From the NCBI GenBank assembly GCA_964559075.1, contig CAZLGJ010000031.1, forward strand, positions 1-24,559: a stretch of 24,559 nt of DNA, given 5' to 3'. Of this stretch, positions 1 through 8,138 are shown in pieces. A program made the position numbers and the translations under genes. The notes under the pieces are model-generated. The model was given only the letters and a program-made list of their open reading frames with translations, did not search any database and was not told the DNA's origin. Numbering within the stretch: the first letter of the stretch is position 1; the number at the start of each line of letters is the position of its first letter. Source of the stretch: Opacimonas sp964559075 (GTDB taxonomy: Bacteria > Pseudomonadota > Gammaproteobacteria > Enterobacterales > Alteromonadaceae).

Positions 1-286
1 ACGAGTAGACCGACCAAAAATATCCCAATTTGAACTAACACCTAGCCTTTGCCTTCCATCCGTAAATAGTATGAAGCGGTTGGTAGCAACGAACTATCTG
101 CGCAACTCCACACCAACATATATTGTATATGGGTTATAATAACTGAAAAAACAGGCTATTGGTGAACGATTTTATCAATAATCTGTCGTAGACAGGTTGA
201 AATAATGAATATTTACCCAAATATGAGATATCATAGTCAGAAGACTATATAATTATACATTATTCTCAATTGGACATGTTTTTAGA
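1..286. other. Non-coding leader upstream of the mla operon
   Basis: No convincing gene lies here. The stretch is AT-rich and presumably carries the promoter of the mla operon. Two TATAAT hexamers are visible, at 135-140 (preceded by TGGGT) and 248-253, but neither has a good -35 hexamer at the right distance, so no promoter is called. Two short inverted repeats are present: CTGTC-GTA-GACAG at 183-195 and ATAGTC-AGAA-GACTAT at 233-248. Neither is followed by a T-run, so they are not terminators; they could be operators or chance. Confidence 0.4.
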
Positions 287-316
287 TTGCACCACACAAG
301 GACGCTGCCTGCCCCT

Positions 317-1126
317 ATGACCGACCACTCAGATTTAGTTACCGTTAGTAACCTCACCTTTAGTCGTGGCGAGAGAGTGATTTATGAGGATATCAACCTT
401 GCCGTACAGCAAGGTAAAATCACAGCTATCATGGGTCCTAGCGGGATCGGCAAAACCACCTTACTCAAATTAATTGGTGGTCAACTGACCCCCGATCACG
501 GCGATATCGAGTTTGCCGGAGACTCCATTGTCAGGATGAATCGCAAAACGCTCTTTGAAACGCGCAAAAAAATGAGTATGTTGTTTCAAAGTGGCGCATT
601 ATTCACTGATATCTCTGTTTTCGATAACGTGGCTTTCGCTTTACGAGAGCACACCCAACTCGATGAAGATATCATTGCGACCCTAGTACAGTTAAAGCTT
701 GAAGCCGTTGGTCTTCGCGGAGCAGCACACCTCATGCCCAGTGAGTTATCCGGTGGTATGGCTCGGCGCGCCGCGCTGGCTCGAGCGATTGCGCTGGATC
801 CCCAGCTGATCATGTACGATGAGCCTTTTGCGGGACAAGACCCGATTTCGATGGGAGTGCTGGTAAAACTCATCAAAGCGCTCAACCAAGCCCTTTCCCT
901 TACCAGCATCGTGGTCACGCACGATGTGACTGAGGTGCTCGACATCGCAGATTATGTCTACATACTGGCAAATAAACGCATTATTGGTCATGGCACGCCC
1001 GAACAGATCAAAGCATCAGACTCTGATCTAGTGCAGCAATTTTTACAAGGTGCCGCTGACGGCCCCGTTCCCTTCCATTTTCCAGCGGATGATATCACCG
1101 AAAGTTTATTGGCGGTGCGCGCATGA
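317..1126 (+). CDS. mlaF: MlaF, ATPase of the Mla phospholipid ABC transporter
   Basis: Cytoplasmic ATP-binding subunit that powers MlaFEDB, the inner-membrane complex of the pathway that maintains outer-membrane lipid asymmetry. Visible motifs are the Walker A loop GPSGIGKTT, the signature LSGGMARR, the Walker B stretch LIMYDEPFAGQD and the switch histidine in VTHDV. I chose the ATG at 317 (269 aa); the frame also allows a TTG at 287, but the extra ten residues do not look like MlaF, and an AAGGA lies at 298-302, somewhat far from the ATG. It is the first gene of a seven-gene unit and overlaps mlaE by four bases (ATGA). Family assignment is very secure; the exact start is less so. Confidence 0.95.
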   Translation: MTDHSDLVTVSNLTFSRGERVIYEDINLAVQQGKITAIMGPSGIGKTTLLKLIGGQLTPDHGDIEFAGDSIVRMNRKTLFETRKKMSMLFQSGALFTDISVFDNVAFALREHTQLDEDIIATLVQLKLEAVGLRGAAHLMPSELSGGMARRAALARAIALDPQLIMYDEPFAGQDPISMGVLVKLIKALNQALSLTSIVVTHDVTEVLDIADYVYILANKRIIGHGTPEQIKASDSDLVQQFLQGAADGPVPFHFPADDITESLLAVRA

Positions 1127-1865
1127 ACTGGCTCATTTCTCTAGGACAACAAACCCTTGGGCGCTTTAGTGCCTTTGGCCGGGCCTTTTTGATGTTGGTA
1201 GGCGCAATCATTGCTGCCCCCAAAGTCAAAAACATTCGCCTGACCGTGCAACAAATATATGTCGTGGGCGTACAATCATTATTGATAATTATTGTTTCAG
1301 GCTTATTCATCGGCATGGTCATGGCACTACAAGGCTATACTATTTTGGTCAACTACGGAGCCGAAGGCTCGTTGGGGCCGATGGTTGCGCTATCGTTACT
1401 GCGTGAGCTCGGTCCTGTTCCGCCCTGACTGCCGAAATTGGTTTGATGAAAGCCACTGAACAGCTGAGCAGTTTAGAAATGATGGCGGTTGACCCGCTGC
1501 GACGCATCGTCGCGCCACGCTTTTGGGCGGGCGTGATTGCCATGCCAATGCTGGCGCTAATTTTTTCTGCGGTTGGCATACTCGGCGGCCACCTTGTCGG
1601 TGTCGATTGGTTGGGTGTCGATGCAGGTTCTTATTGGTCGATCATGCAGGCAACCGTTGAGTGGGACAAAGACGTGGTCAATGGGATCATTAAGAGTATT
1701 GTATTTGCCATTGTCGTCACCTGGATTGCTATTTTCAAAGGTTATGATGCCATTCCGACGTCGGAGGGTATTTCTCAAGCAACCACACAAACAGTGGTAT
1801 TTTCTTCACTTGCGGTATTAGGGCTAGATTTTGTGCTTACCGCACTGATGTTTGGCATTAATTAG
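1123..1865 (+). pseudogene. mlaE: MlaE permease, disrupted by an internal deletion and frameshift
   Basis: MlaE is the membrane permease of the Mla transporter, about 260 residues long in relatives. Here it is split. Codons 1-99 match the N-terminal half up to SLLRELGPV, then the frame runs into PP and a TGA at 1426-1428. The rest of the protein resumes in another frame from about 1419 (S-ALTAEIGLMKATEQLSS onward) and continues normally to the TAG at 1863-1865. Compared with the E. coli protein, eleven residues (VAALLFAGRAG) between GPV and SALTAEIG are absent, equal to a loss of about 34 bases around 1417-1419. The missing block is one of the most conserved parts of the family, so neither fragment should work. 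It overlaps mlaF by four bases and lies 8 bases before mlaD, both intact. The lesion could be a real mutation or an assembly error. Confidence 0.9.
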
Positions 1866-1873
1866 GAGCGTTC

Positions 1874-2341
1874 ATGACATCTCGTAAAACGGAACTACTG
1901 GTTGGTATTTTTGTTATATTGACCATTGCTGCGGGCTTATTACTGGCTCTCAAAGTAGCTAATCAAGGTATGTCCGGTTCAGAAGACAGTTATACTTTAT
2001 ATGCTAAATTCGACAACATAGGTGGTTTGAAAGCGCGCTCGGCTGTCAAAGTCGGTGGAGTAACGGTCGGACGGGTTGAGAATATTTACCTTGATCAGGA
2101 AGATTTTACGCCAGTTGTCGTTCTTAGTATATCGACTCAATACAACAACTTTCCCGACACCAGCTCTGTAGCAATTTTGACGTCGGGTTTATTGGGTGAG
2201 CAATACGTGGGGTTCCAACCCGGGTTTGCATTTGACGATCCAGTCGTGCTTGCCGATGGCGATTTTATTCAAGATACTAAGTCTGCCCTCGTGCTTGAGG
2301 ATTTGATTGGACAGTTTTTATTTAGCCGCGATAGCGAATAG
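1874..2341 (+). CDS. mlaD: MlaD, MCE-domain substrate-binding subunit of Mla transporter
   Basis: Inner-membrane-anchored periplasmic protein that forms a hexameric lipid-binding ring on MlaFE. It has a single N-terminal membrane segment (about residues 8-28, LLVGIFVILTIAAGLLLAL) followed by one MCE domain beginning near YTLYAKFDNIGGLKARSAVKV. Further family features are VGRVENIYLD and the hydrophobic tip stretch SGLLGEQYVGFQPG. At 155 aa it has the usual length. It lies 8 bases after the broken mlaE and 33 before mlaC. Its partner permease is disrupted here, so its function in this strain is uncertain. Confidence 0.95.
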   Translation: MTSRKTELLVGIFVILTIAAGLLLALKVANQGMSGSEDSYTLYAKFDNIGGLKARSAVKVGGVTVGRVENIYLDQEDFTPVVVLSISTQYNNFPDTSSVAILTSGLLGEQYVGFQPGFAFDDPVVLADGDFIQDTKSALVLEDLIGQFLFSRDSE

Positions 2342-2374
2342 TTAGCGCGCTTTTCAACACAAAAAGGATAACCA

Positions 2375-3031
2375 ATGACACGTTTATATGTGGCTTTTTT
2401 CATGCTGATAAGTGTTGCACTCTTCGGTGCTACAGCAAGTGCCAATACGGGTAATGACCCTGTCGATCCCTATATCATGATCCAAGACGCAGCGGCGTCC
2501 ACCTTTGCCCGAATGAAAGACGAACAAGCGCTAATCGCGAGCGATCCTGAACATTTGCGCACTATCATGCGCGAAAATTTATTGCCCTATGTCGATTATC
2601 GTTTTTCAGCGTTTATGGTCTTGGGTAAAAACGCCCGCAAAGTCCCTAAACAACAGCTCGGCGAGTTTGTAAACGTGTTTCGCGAGTATCTCGTGACGAC
2701 CTATGCCAATGCCATGGGGTATTATGATGACCAAACCGTTTCGTTTGAACCGTCTGGCGATTATAAAGGTAAAAAAACCATTACCGTGCGCGCCTTGATC
2801 CAAGATGAAGGTCGCCCAGATATTAAAGTGGCATTTAAAGTTCGCTACGACAACCGCACTAACTCGTGGAAAGGGTATGACATGGTTGCCGAAGGAATCA
2901 GCTTATTATCGTCAAAGCGCAGTGAATTTGAAGGTATCATTCGCCAAGATGGTGTTGAAAAGGTCATCGCGCTGATGCAAGAAAAAATCGATGCCCCCAT
3001 CGTTTTACAAAACAGAGCTCCTGCAGCCTAA
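2375..3031 (+). CDS. mlaC: MlaC, periplasmic phospholipid shuttle
   Basis: Soluble periplasmic carrier that moves phospholipid between the outer-membrane MlaA-porin complex and the inner-membrane MlaFEDB complex. A typical Sec signal peptide covers about residues 1-23 (cleavage near ATASA-N). The MlaC/Ttg2D family is recognisable from LLPYVDYRFSAFMVLGKNAR and from YDMVAEGISLLSSKRSEFEGI near the end. Length (218 aa) is normal. An AAGGA ribosome-binding site lies upstream, in AAAAGGATAACCAATG. The stop codon TAA shares its last base with the ATG of mlaB, which suggests translational coupling. Confidence 0.95.
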   Translation: MTRLYVAFFMLISVALFGATASANTGNDPVDPYIMIQDAAASTFARMKDEQALIASDPEHLRTIMRENLLPYVDYRFSAFMVLGKNARKVPKQQLGEFVNVFREYLVTTYANAMGYYDDQTVSFEPSGDYKGKKTITVRALIQDEGRPDIKVAFKVRYDNRTNSWKGYDMVAEGISLLSSKRSEFEGIIRQDGVEKVIALMQEKIDAPIVLQNRAPAA

Positions 3032-3345
3032 TGCGTCAGTCACCACCACAGCTTGAGTTAGCACAAGATTGCCTTGCAGTCACTGGCGTATTAAGCAATG
3101 CCAACATTGTTCACAACGCGTTTCGCATGCTGCCGGAGCTGGCAAAGCGCACCACGTTAGTCGTGGATTTAGGGAAACTGACTCAGGTTGACAGCGCAGG
3201 CCTAGCGTGGATAATTAATTTATTACGCGATGCGAAATCACAGCAAATTACTGTCGAATTGCGCAATACCCCTGACAAACTATTACATTTGGCGGCACTG
3301 TCCAATGCCGACACCTTATTAACCGAGCAAGGTTTATCATCATGA
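3031..3345 (+). CDS. mlaB: MlaB, STAS-domain subunit of Mla transporter
   Basis: Small cytoplasmic STAS-domain protein that binds MlaF and is needed for assembly and activity of the transporter. The STAS core is visible as TTLVVDLGKLTQVDSAGLAWIINLLRDA, including the conserved D-S-AG turn. At 104 aa it is a normal length for MlaB. It starts within the stop codon of mlaC and overlaps ibaG by four bases (ATGA), in the gene order usual for gammaproteobacteria. Confidence 0.9.
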   Translation: MRQSPPQLELAQDCLAVTGVLSNANIVHNAFRMLPELAKRTTLVVDLGKLTQVDSAGLAWIINLLRDAKSQQITVELRNTPDKLLHLAALSNADTLLTEQGLSS

Positions 3346-3599
3346 CCAACGAACAAATTGCCCAGCACCTCAAAGACACCTTAGAGCTTGCCGAGGTTCA
3401 CGTCACTAGTGACGGTTCACATTTTCAGATTATCGCCGTCAGTGATCAATTTGACGACATGTCTCGAGTCAAACGCCAGCAGTTTGTCTATGGTCCACTC
3501 AATGACAAAATCGCAGACGGCTCGATGCATGCCGTTTCAATCAAAACATTTAACGAAAAACAATGGCAAAGGGAAAAGCTGTTTAACGTTCCCCAATAG
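3342..3599 (+). CDS. ibaG: BolA/IbaG-family protein
   Basis: Small BolA-family protein of 85 aa. BolA proteins bind [2Fe-2S] clusters together with monothiol glutaredoxins; IbaG is the member encoded between the mla genes and murA and has been linked to acid stress and envelope functions. Family features are VTSDGSHFQIIAVSDQFDDMSRVKRQQFVY and the C-terminal HAVSIKTFNEKQW, with the conserved histidine in the last helix region. It overlaps mlaB by four bases and precedes murA by nine, so it is almost certainly co-transcribed with both. Confidence 0.92.
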   Translation: MTNEQIAQHLKDTLELAEVHVTSDGSHFQIIAVSDQFDDMSRVKRQQFVYGPLNDKIADGSMHAVSIKTFNEKQWQREKLFNVPQ

Positions 3600-3608
3600 G
3601 CCTTCTTC

Positions 3609-4871
3609 GTGGATAAATTAGTTATTGAACAAAGCCCGCCGCTCACTGGCGAGGTCGTTATTTCTGGTGCCAAAAACGCAGCCTTACCGTTACTGATGGC
3701 GTCATTATTGTGTGATACTCCTCTTACTCTTGCCAATGTGCCAGTATTAAGAGACATCACAACCAGTATCAAGTTGCTTGAAGGCATGGGTGCGCAAGCA
3801 GAGTATCTCACCGAACACACCATCCGCATCGACGCACATGCGTTGACCAGTACGGTCGCTTCATATGACTTGGTGCGCACGATGCGCGCATCCATTTTGG
3901 TATTGGGACCGCTACTCGCAAAACACGGCCAAGCAGATGTATCACTGCCTGGCGGCTGCGCGATTGGCGCACGCCCTGTCGATATTCACTTGAGTGGCCT
4001 GGAACAAATGGGCGCAACTATTGATGTTGACGCAGGTTATATCAAAGCCAAAGTCAATGGCCGTCTCAAAGGCGCCAAAATTGTGATGGATATGGTCAGT
4101 GTAGGTGCTACTGAAAACCTGATGATGGCTGCCGCGCTAGCGGAAGGAACCACTATCTTGGAAAACGCTGCACGCGAACCCGAAATTGTCGATTTGGCCA
4201 ACTGCATCAACGCTATGGGCGGCGATGTCAAAGGCGCAGGCACCTCAGAAATCATCATTAAGGGCGTTAGCAATTTGCAGGGCTGCGAGTACTCAGTTTT
4301 GCCTGACCGTATTGAAACAGGCACGTTTTTAGTCGCGGCAGCCGCAACCGGCGGGCATATTACCTGTCTTAATGCAGCACCTGATACGCTCGATGCCGTG
4401 TTGGACAAATTACGCAAAGCCGGTGCCCATATTACCACGACGGCCGACACCATCACGCTGGACATGCAGGGCCAACGTGCACGCGCAGTCAATATCAAAA
4501 CCGCGCCTCATCCAGCCTTCCCTACAGATATGCAGGCGCAATTTGTCGCGCTAAACTGCCTGGCTGAAGGCACTGGCGTGGTTACTGAGACCATCTTTGA
4601 AAATCGCTTTATGCATGTGCCAGAATTGCAGCGTATGGGCGCATCTATTAGTTTAGATGGCAATCATGCAGTATGCACCGGTAAAGACCATTTACGCGGC
4701 GCTCCGGTTATGGCGACGGACTTACGCGCATCTGCCAGCCTGGTGATTGCGGGGCTGATGGCAAACGGCGAAACCCACGTCAATCGCATTTACCATCTTG
4801 ACCGTGGCTATGAGGCGATTGAAGTCAAACTTGCCAAACTCGGCGCGGTTATTCGCCGAGAGCAGGAGTAA
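3609..4871 (+). CDS. murA: UDP-N-acetylglucosamine 1-carboxyvinyltransferase MurA
   Basis: Cytoplasmic enzyme that transfers enolpyruvate from phosphoenolpyruvate to UDP-GlcNAc, the first committed step of peptidoglycan synthesis and the target of fosfomycin. The active-site cysteine is Cys117 in PGGCAIGARPVD, so this is the fosfomycin-sensitive Cys type. The substrate-binding lysine-asparagine pair is in SGAKNAALP near the N-terminus, and the conserved TDLRASASLVIAGL block and RGYE motif are near the C-terminus. Length (420 aa) is standard. The start codon is GTG at 3609; no ATG gives a better N-terminus (MDKLVIEQSPPLTG). It is the last gene of the mla unit and overlaps the 3' end of the convergent lipoprotein gene by 23 bases. 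Confidence 0.97.
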   Translation: MDKLVIEQSPPLTGEVVISGAKNAALPLLMASLLCDTPLTLANVPVLRDITTSIKLLEGMGAQAEYLTEHTIRIDAHALTSTVASYDLVRTMRASILVLGPLLAKHGQADVSLPGGCAIGARPVDIHLSGLEQMGATIDVDAGYIKAKVNGRLKGAKIVMDMVSVGATENLMMAAALAEGTTILENAAREPEIVDLANCINAMGGDVKGAGTSEIIIKGVSNLQGCEYSVLPDRIETGTFLVAAAATGGHITCLNAAPDTLDAVLDKLRKAGAHITTTADTITLDMQGQRARAVNIKTAPHPAFPTDMQAQFVALNCLAEGTGVVTETIFENRFMHVPELQRMGASISLDGNHAVCTGKDHLRGAPVMATDLRASASLVIAGLMANGETHVNRIYHLDRGYEAIEVKLAKLGAVIRREQE

Positions 4872-6066
4872 GTGAGACGCTGAACAATTGCTTGTGTTGC
4901 CACGCCTCTGCTAAGGGTGTGGCAAACAGCAGCGGTGCATACGCTGCGTAATGTGACTCCCATGCACCGCACTGTAAGTTTTTATGGTAGTTGCGCTTCC
5001 AAGGGTCATTCACCAAATATAACATATCGTCGCTGACTGCCACCCCTTCTAATGACGCATTGTGCATCCTTTCCTTTGCAGGACAATCTGAGTCTGCGGG
5101 GTTAGTAAGTACATACTCCAAATTGACTCGATAGACCTCATGTGAGGCAGTTAAAGATAGATTCACCCACCACAGTTCGTTGTGATTGCGTGCAGCGGCA
5201 ATGAGCCATGTCTCCCCTGCATAATGCACCACATCCATGCCGTTGATCGGAGTGGGCCGTTCAGGGTCGTACTGTGGCAAAGCAAGCGACAAACGTTGTG
5301 CTTGCACAAAATCCGCACGTTGCCAAAAATCCACTGTGTATGGAACGGAAAATACCTGCGCTTGGTTATTGGCGTCTTTTTCTAACCCTAGCAAAATCTG
5401 CTCATTACTTGCATAAAGCCCTTCGATACCGTCATTGGCTGCATCGCCAACATTGTCACTCATGGCAAATTGCACTGCGCGCACCCCAGTTACCTCCAGT
5501 GCATTAGTGTCGGGGTCATATTGCAAACGTACTAACACAGTGGGATACGCTGTGGAGCCGGTATCGCGAAATTGCGCGGCACATTCACGGGAAAGTGACC
5601 CAGAGCGGCGCGCATCTTCGGTGACACTGATAAACGTATTGGGATGATAAGGATCTTTGGTCAGCGCCTCCAAGTCCGGTTGCCCTGCAAGGTATTGATT
5701 AAAGCATGTGGTCGCCAACGCATTCGAGAATCGATACTGTCGCGAAAAGGTCACATCGGTAGTAGCAGGGTCGATAAAATGCAAGCGGCGCTGGTGGTTG
5801 CTATTGGCACTTGCATCACTGATCGACACCAGTCGATCTTGCCAAAAGGTTAGCCCAGAGGACTGCGGATCGACAAAATACGTTTCTGGCGTGCGCGTAT
5901 CGTTTAACCAGCGACCGGGCAGCTGTAAAATAGGCGGCTCTGCTGACGTTGCCACATCCGGTGTTGCCTGCTGGGGGCTTGTGACCGGCTGGCAACCCCA
6001 CGTACCAACTAGCACGACTAAAAACAACGGTAACACTCGACACAGGTTGACACATTTTTGCGACAT
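4849..6066 (-). CDS. Putative beta-propeller lipoprotein (SdiA-regulated/phytase-esterase-like)
   Basis: A 405-aa protein with an N-terminal signal sequence ending in LVGTWGC, a plausible though not canonical lipobox, so it is probably a lipoprotein facing the periplasm or cell surface. The body shows spaced segments such as SGLTFWQDRLVSISD, NDGIEGLYASNEQILLGLEKD and NASLEGVAVSDDMLYLVNDPW. This recalls the beta-propellers of the SdiA-regulated and 'esterase-like activity of phytase' families, which bear repeated EG(L/V) motifs. That is a motif-level guess; no catalytic residues can be named. The gene converges on murA, with a 23-base tail overlap, and its promoter region is shared with the divergent PhoD-like gene. 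A joint role in phosphorus scavenging is possible but unproven. Confidence 0.6.
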   Translation of the reverse strand: MSQKCVNLCRVLPLFLVVLVGTWGCQPVTSPQQATPDVATSAEPPILQLPGRWLNDTRTPETYFVDPQSSGLTFWQDRLVSISDASANSNHQRRLHFIDPATTDVTFSRQYRFSNALATTCFNQYLAGQPDLEALTKDPYHPNTFISVTEDARRSGSLSRECAAQFRDTGSTAYPTVLVRLQYDPDTNALEVTGVRAVQFAMSDNVGDAANDGIEGLYASNEQILLGLEKDANNQAQVFSVPYTVDFWQRADFVQAQRLSLALPQYDPERPTPINGMDVVHYAGETWLIAAARNHNELWWVNLSLTASHEVYRVNLEYVLTNPADSDCPAKERMHNASLEGVAVSDDMLYLVNDPWKRNYHKNLQCGAWESHYAAYAPLLFATPLAEAWQHKQLFSVSLTPALGE

Positions 6067-6191
6067 ATTATGCTCGTTAATTTGTTAGGGTAGAATTAAA
6101 GATGGATAGTTCATCATATTGATTCAATGATAAAAAATCGAAAGACTTAAATATATAATACGTAACAATACGCTCGACAGATGAAAATAGT
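6067..6191. promoter_or_regulatory. Divergent promoter region between lipoprotein and PhoD-like genes
   Basis: This 125-base AT-rich gap must hold start signals for both divergent genes. A TATAAT hexamer at 6154-6159 points towards the PhoD-like gene, but I see no good -35 hexamer 16-18 bases upstream. An 11-base palindrome ATTGA-T-TCAAT lies at 6118-6128, near the middle, and could be an operator. I see no recognisable Pho box. Confidence 0.35.
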
Positions 6192-8051
6192 ATGACACAG
6201 ACCGACACCTCCTCTCCGTCCAATGCAACTTCTGCATTACCGCTGCTATTAGCTGGTCCGTTTTTGCGCCATGTGGATTGTCACAACGTCACGGTCATGT
6301 TGGTCACCAGCCGAGCATGTGCCCCTCAGCTGCATCTTTGGGTTAACGATAGACCACTGAAACTGGTCCCTAAAGCCGTTGCGCACGATATTTTTCCGCT
6401 AGGAAAAAAAGCATTTTTGCATCTGCTGCACTGCCAGCAAAACGAGCTATTCAAGCCTGATTCAACGTTTGAATACTCGGTATCTGCGGATGACGAAGCG
6501 GTTTACCCTAACGTCATCAGTAAAGTGCCACACACGCTGCGCGCTGTGTGTCATGGGTCTTGTCGTAAGATCCACAGCACCGATCCCGATACCCTGCCGG
6601 TTTTGGATGACATGCTCAATTACGACCCGCCAGACGTATTATTTTTGTCCGGTGACCAGGTGTACGTCGATGATGTCGCCGGGCCTACGCTGCATGCAAT
6701 TAACCAAATTATCGCTGTTTTGGGGTTACATGCTGAAACCTTCGAAGATGCGGTTGTCGGCAACTCAGATGAATTGGCTCAGCATCCCTATGGGTATTAT
6801 TTACGCGAACAACTACTGCCCGACACCGATGCGAATGAATTATTGGATAAAGCATTTTTTAGGGCGAAGAAAAAACCCATATTTACCTCTGTGAATGCGC
6901 AAAATCACCTGATGAGTTTTGCCGAGGTGTGTGCCCTATACTTGCTAAGCTTTTCACCAACGCTGTGGCGTTTTGTTGAATTTGATCCCGCAGCGGTACC
7001 GTCTGAGCATCGCGATACCTATCGAGAACAACAACAATCGGTAGAGGCATTTGTGTCGTCTTTAGGACAAGTCCAGTCGGCACTGGCGCGGATCCCAACC
7101 TACATGATTTTTGATGATCACGATGTCACGGACGATTGGAACCTGACGCGTGCATGGGAAGAAGCCGTGTATCAGCACCCGTTTTCCAAGCGCATCATTG
7201 GCAATGCCTTGGTCAATTATGCTTTATTTCAAGGGATTGGCAATCAGCCAGAACAGCTCCAGCCATTGCGCAAATTACTCAAGCAACACCTCTTAAAAAC
7301 CAAAATCAAAGCACATGATGAACTCATCGATGCCGTATTTGCTTGGGAGCACTGGCATTATGGCCTAGATACACAGCCCCCCGTGCGCGTCTTAGATACA
7401 CGCACTCGGCGCTGGCGTTCTGAATCCAAAGCCAATAAGCCTTCTGGCCTGATGGACTGGGAAGCGCTGGTTGACTTTCAGCAATCTATTGTCGGACATG
7501 ACAACGTCATTGTGGTCTCTGCAGCCCCCATTTATGGCATGAAGTTTATCGAAATGATCCAGCGCGTATTCACTTGGTTTGGACAAGCCCTTACCGTAGA
7601 TGCCGAAAACTGGATGGCGCACAAGGGTACCGCCAATGTGATGCTCAATATCTTTCGCCACCTTAAAACACCACCGCGTTTCATGATTTTAAGCGGGGAT
7701 GTGCATTATTCATTTGTCTATGACATTCGCTTGCGCTTTAAACGCCATTCACCACAGGTGCTGCAATTTACCTGCAGCGGTATTAAAAATCGCTTCCCAG
7801 ACAGACTGCTAAGCGTGTTTGACAAACTGAATCGCATTTTTTATACCACCCGCTCGCCGTTGAATTTTTTGACCAAGCGCAGGCACATGAAAATCATCGA
7901 ACGCACCCCAGATAATGGCGAGGACGCTGAACATATCAACCCATGTGCCCTGGGGATCATGCGCCTACCTGAAAAAACAGACTTTGAGCTAAGTGAGGTT
8001 GAATGTGAACTGCACACCAATCGACACACAGTGATCCGTTTTCAGCGCTGA
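6192..8051 (+). CDS. PhoD-like metallophosphatase, apparently cytoplasmic
   Basis: A 619-aa member of the PhoD-like phosphatase superfamily (calcineurin-type metallophosphoesterase core). The metal-binding blocks are SGDQVYVDD (Asp155), FDDHDVTDDWN (Asp308-Asp311 with His310) and SGDVHYSF (Asp503, His505). The N-terminal 120 residues resemble the extra domain found in long PhoD-like proteins. Unlike secreted alkaline phosphatase D, the N-terminus (MTQTDTSSPSNATSALP) has no twin-arginine or Sec signal peptide, so the enzyme is probably intracellular; its substrate is unknown. The gene stands alone, with a divergent lipoprotein upstream and a short terminator hairpin just after the stop. Confidence 0.85.
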   Translation: MTQTDTSSPSNATSALPLLLAGPFLRHVDCHNVTVMLVTSRACAPQLHLWVNDRPLKLVPKAVAHDIFPLGKKAFLHLLHCQQNELFKPDSTFEYSVSADDEAVYPNVISKVPHTLRAVCHGSCRKIHSTDPDTLPVLDDMLNYDPPDVLFLSGDQVYVDDVAGPTLHAINQIIAVLGLHAETFEDAVVGNSDELAQHPYGYYLREQLLPDTDANELLDKAFFRAKKKPIFTSVNAQNHLMSFAEVCALYLLSFSPTLWRFVEFDPAAVPSEHRDTYREQQQSVEAFVSSLGQVQSALARIPTYMIFDDHDVTDDWNLTRAWEEAVYQHPFSKRIIGNALVNYALFQGIGNQPEQLQPLRKLLKQHLLKTKIKAHDELIDAVFAWEHWHYGLDTQPPVRVLDTRTRRWRSESKANKPSGLMDWEALVDFQQSIVGHDNVIVVSAAPIYGMKFIEMIQRVFTWFGQALTVDAENWMAHKGTANVMLNIFRHLKTPPRFMILSGDVHYSFVYDIRLRFKRHSPQVLQFTCSGIKNRFPDRLLSVFDKLNRIFYTTRSPLNFLTKRRHMKIIERTPDNGEDAEHINPCALGIMRLPEKTDFELSEVECELHTNRHTVIRFQR

Positions 8052-8057
8052 GTGATT

Positions 8058-8076
8058 GGCGAAAAACGCCTTTTTT
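8058..8076 (+). terminator. Short intrinsic terminator after the PhoD-like gene
   Basis: GGCG-AAAAA-CGCC followed by TTTTTT, starting seven bases after the stop codon. The stem is only four base pairs, but it is all G/C and the T-run is good. Confidence 0.6.
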
Positions 8077-8126
8077 GATATGCTACGCGCCGTTAAGACT
8101 TACTGATTAATTTGATAAAAAAGTTG

Positions 8127-8131
8127 AGGAG
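8127..8131 (+). promoter_or_regulatory. Ribosome-binding site that fixes the GTG start of fldB
   Basis: AGGAG lies seven bases before the GTG at 8139. It would be inside the coding region if the upstream TTG at 8112 were used, so the GTG is preferred. Confidence 0.8.
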
Positions 8132-8138
8132 AACACAG

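Noticed and set aside
183..248. Two short inverted repeats upstream of mlaF as terminators
   Set aside because: Stems of five and six base pairs with no T-run behind them; not enough for a terminator call.
1419..1450. Programmed ribosomal frameshift joining the two mlaE fragments
   Set aside because: There is no slippery heptamer or following structure, and eleven conserved residues are missing outright, so a frame change alone would not restore the protein.
4037..4498. Long antisense open frame opposite murA
   Set aside because: It mirrors the codon pattern of murA, has no recognisable domain and no ribosome-binding site; the same holds for other antisense frames such as 3488-3895 and 586-945.
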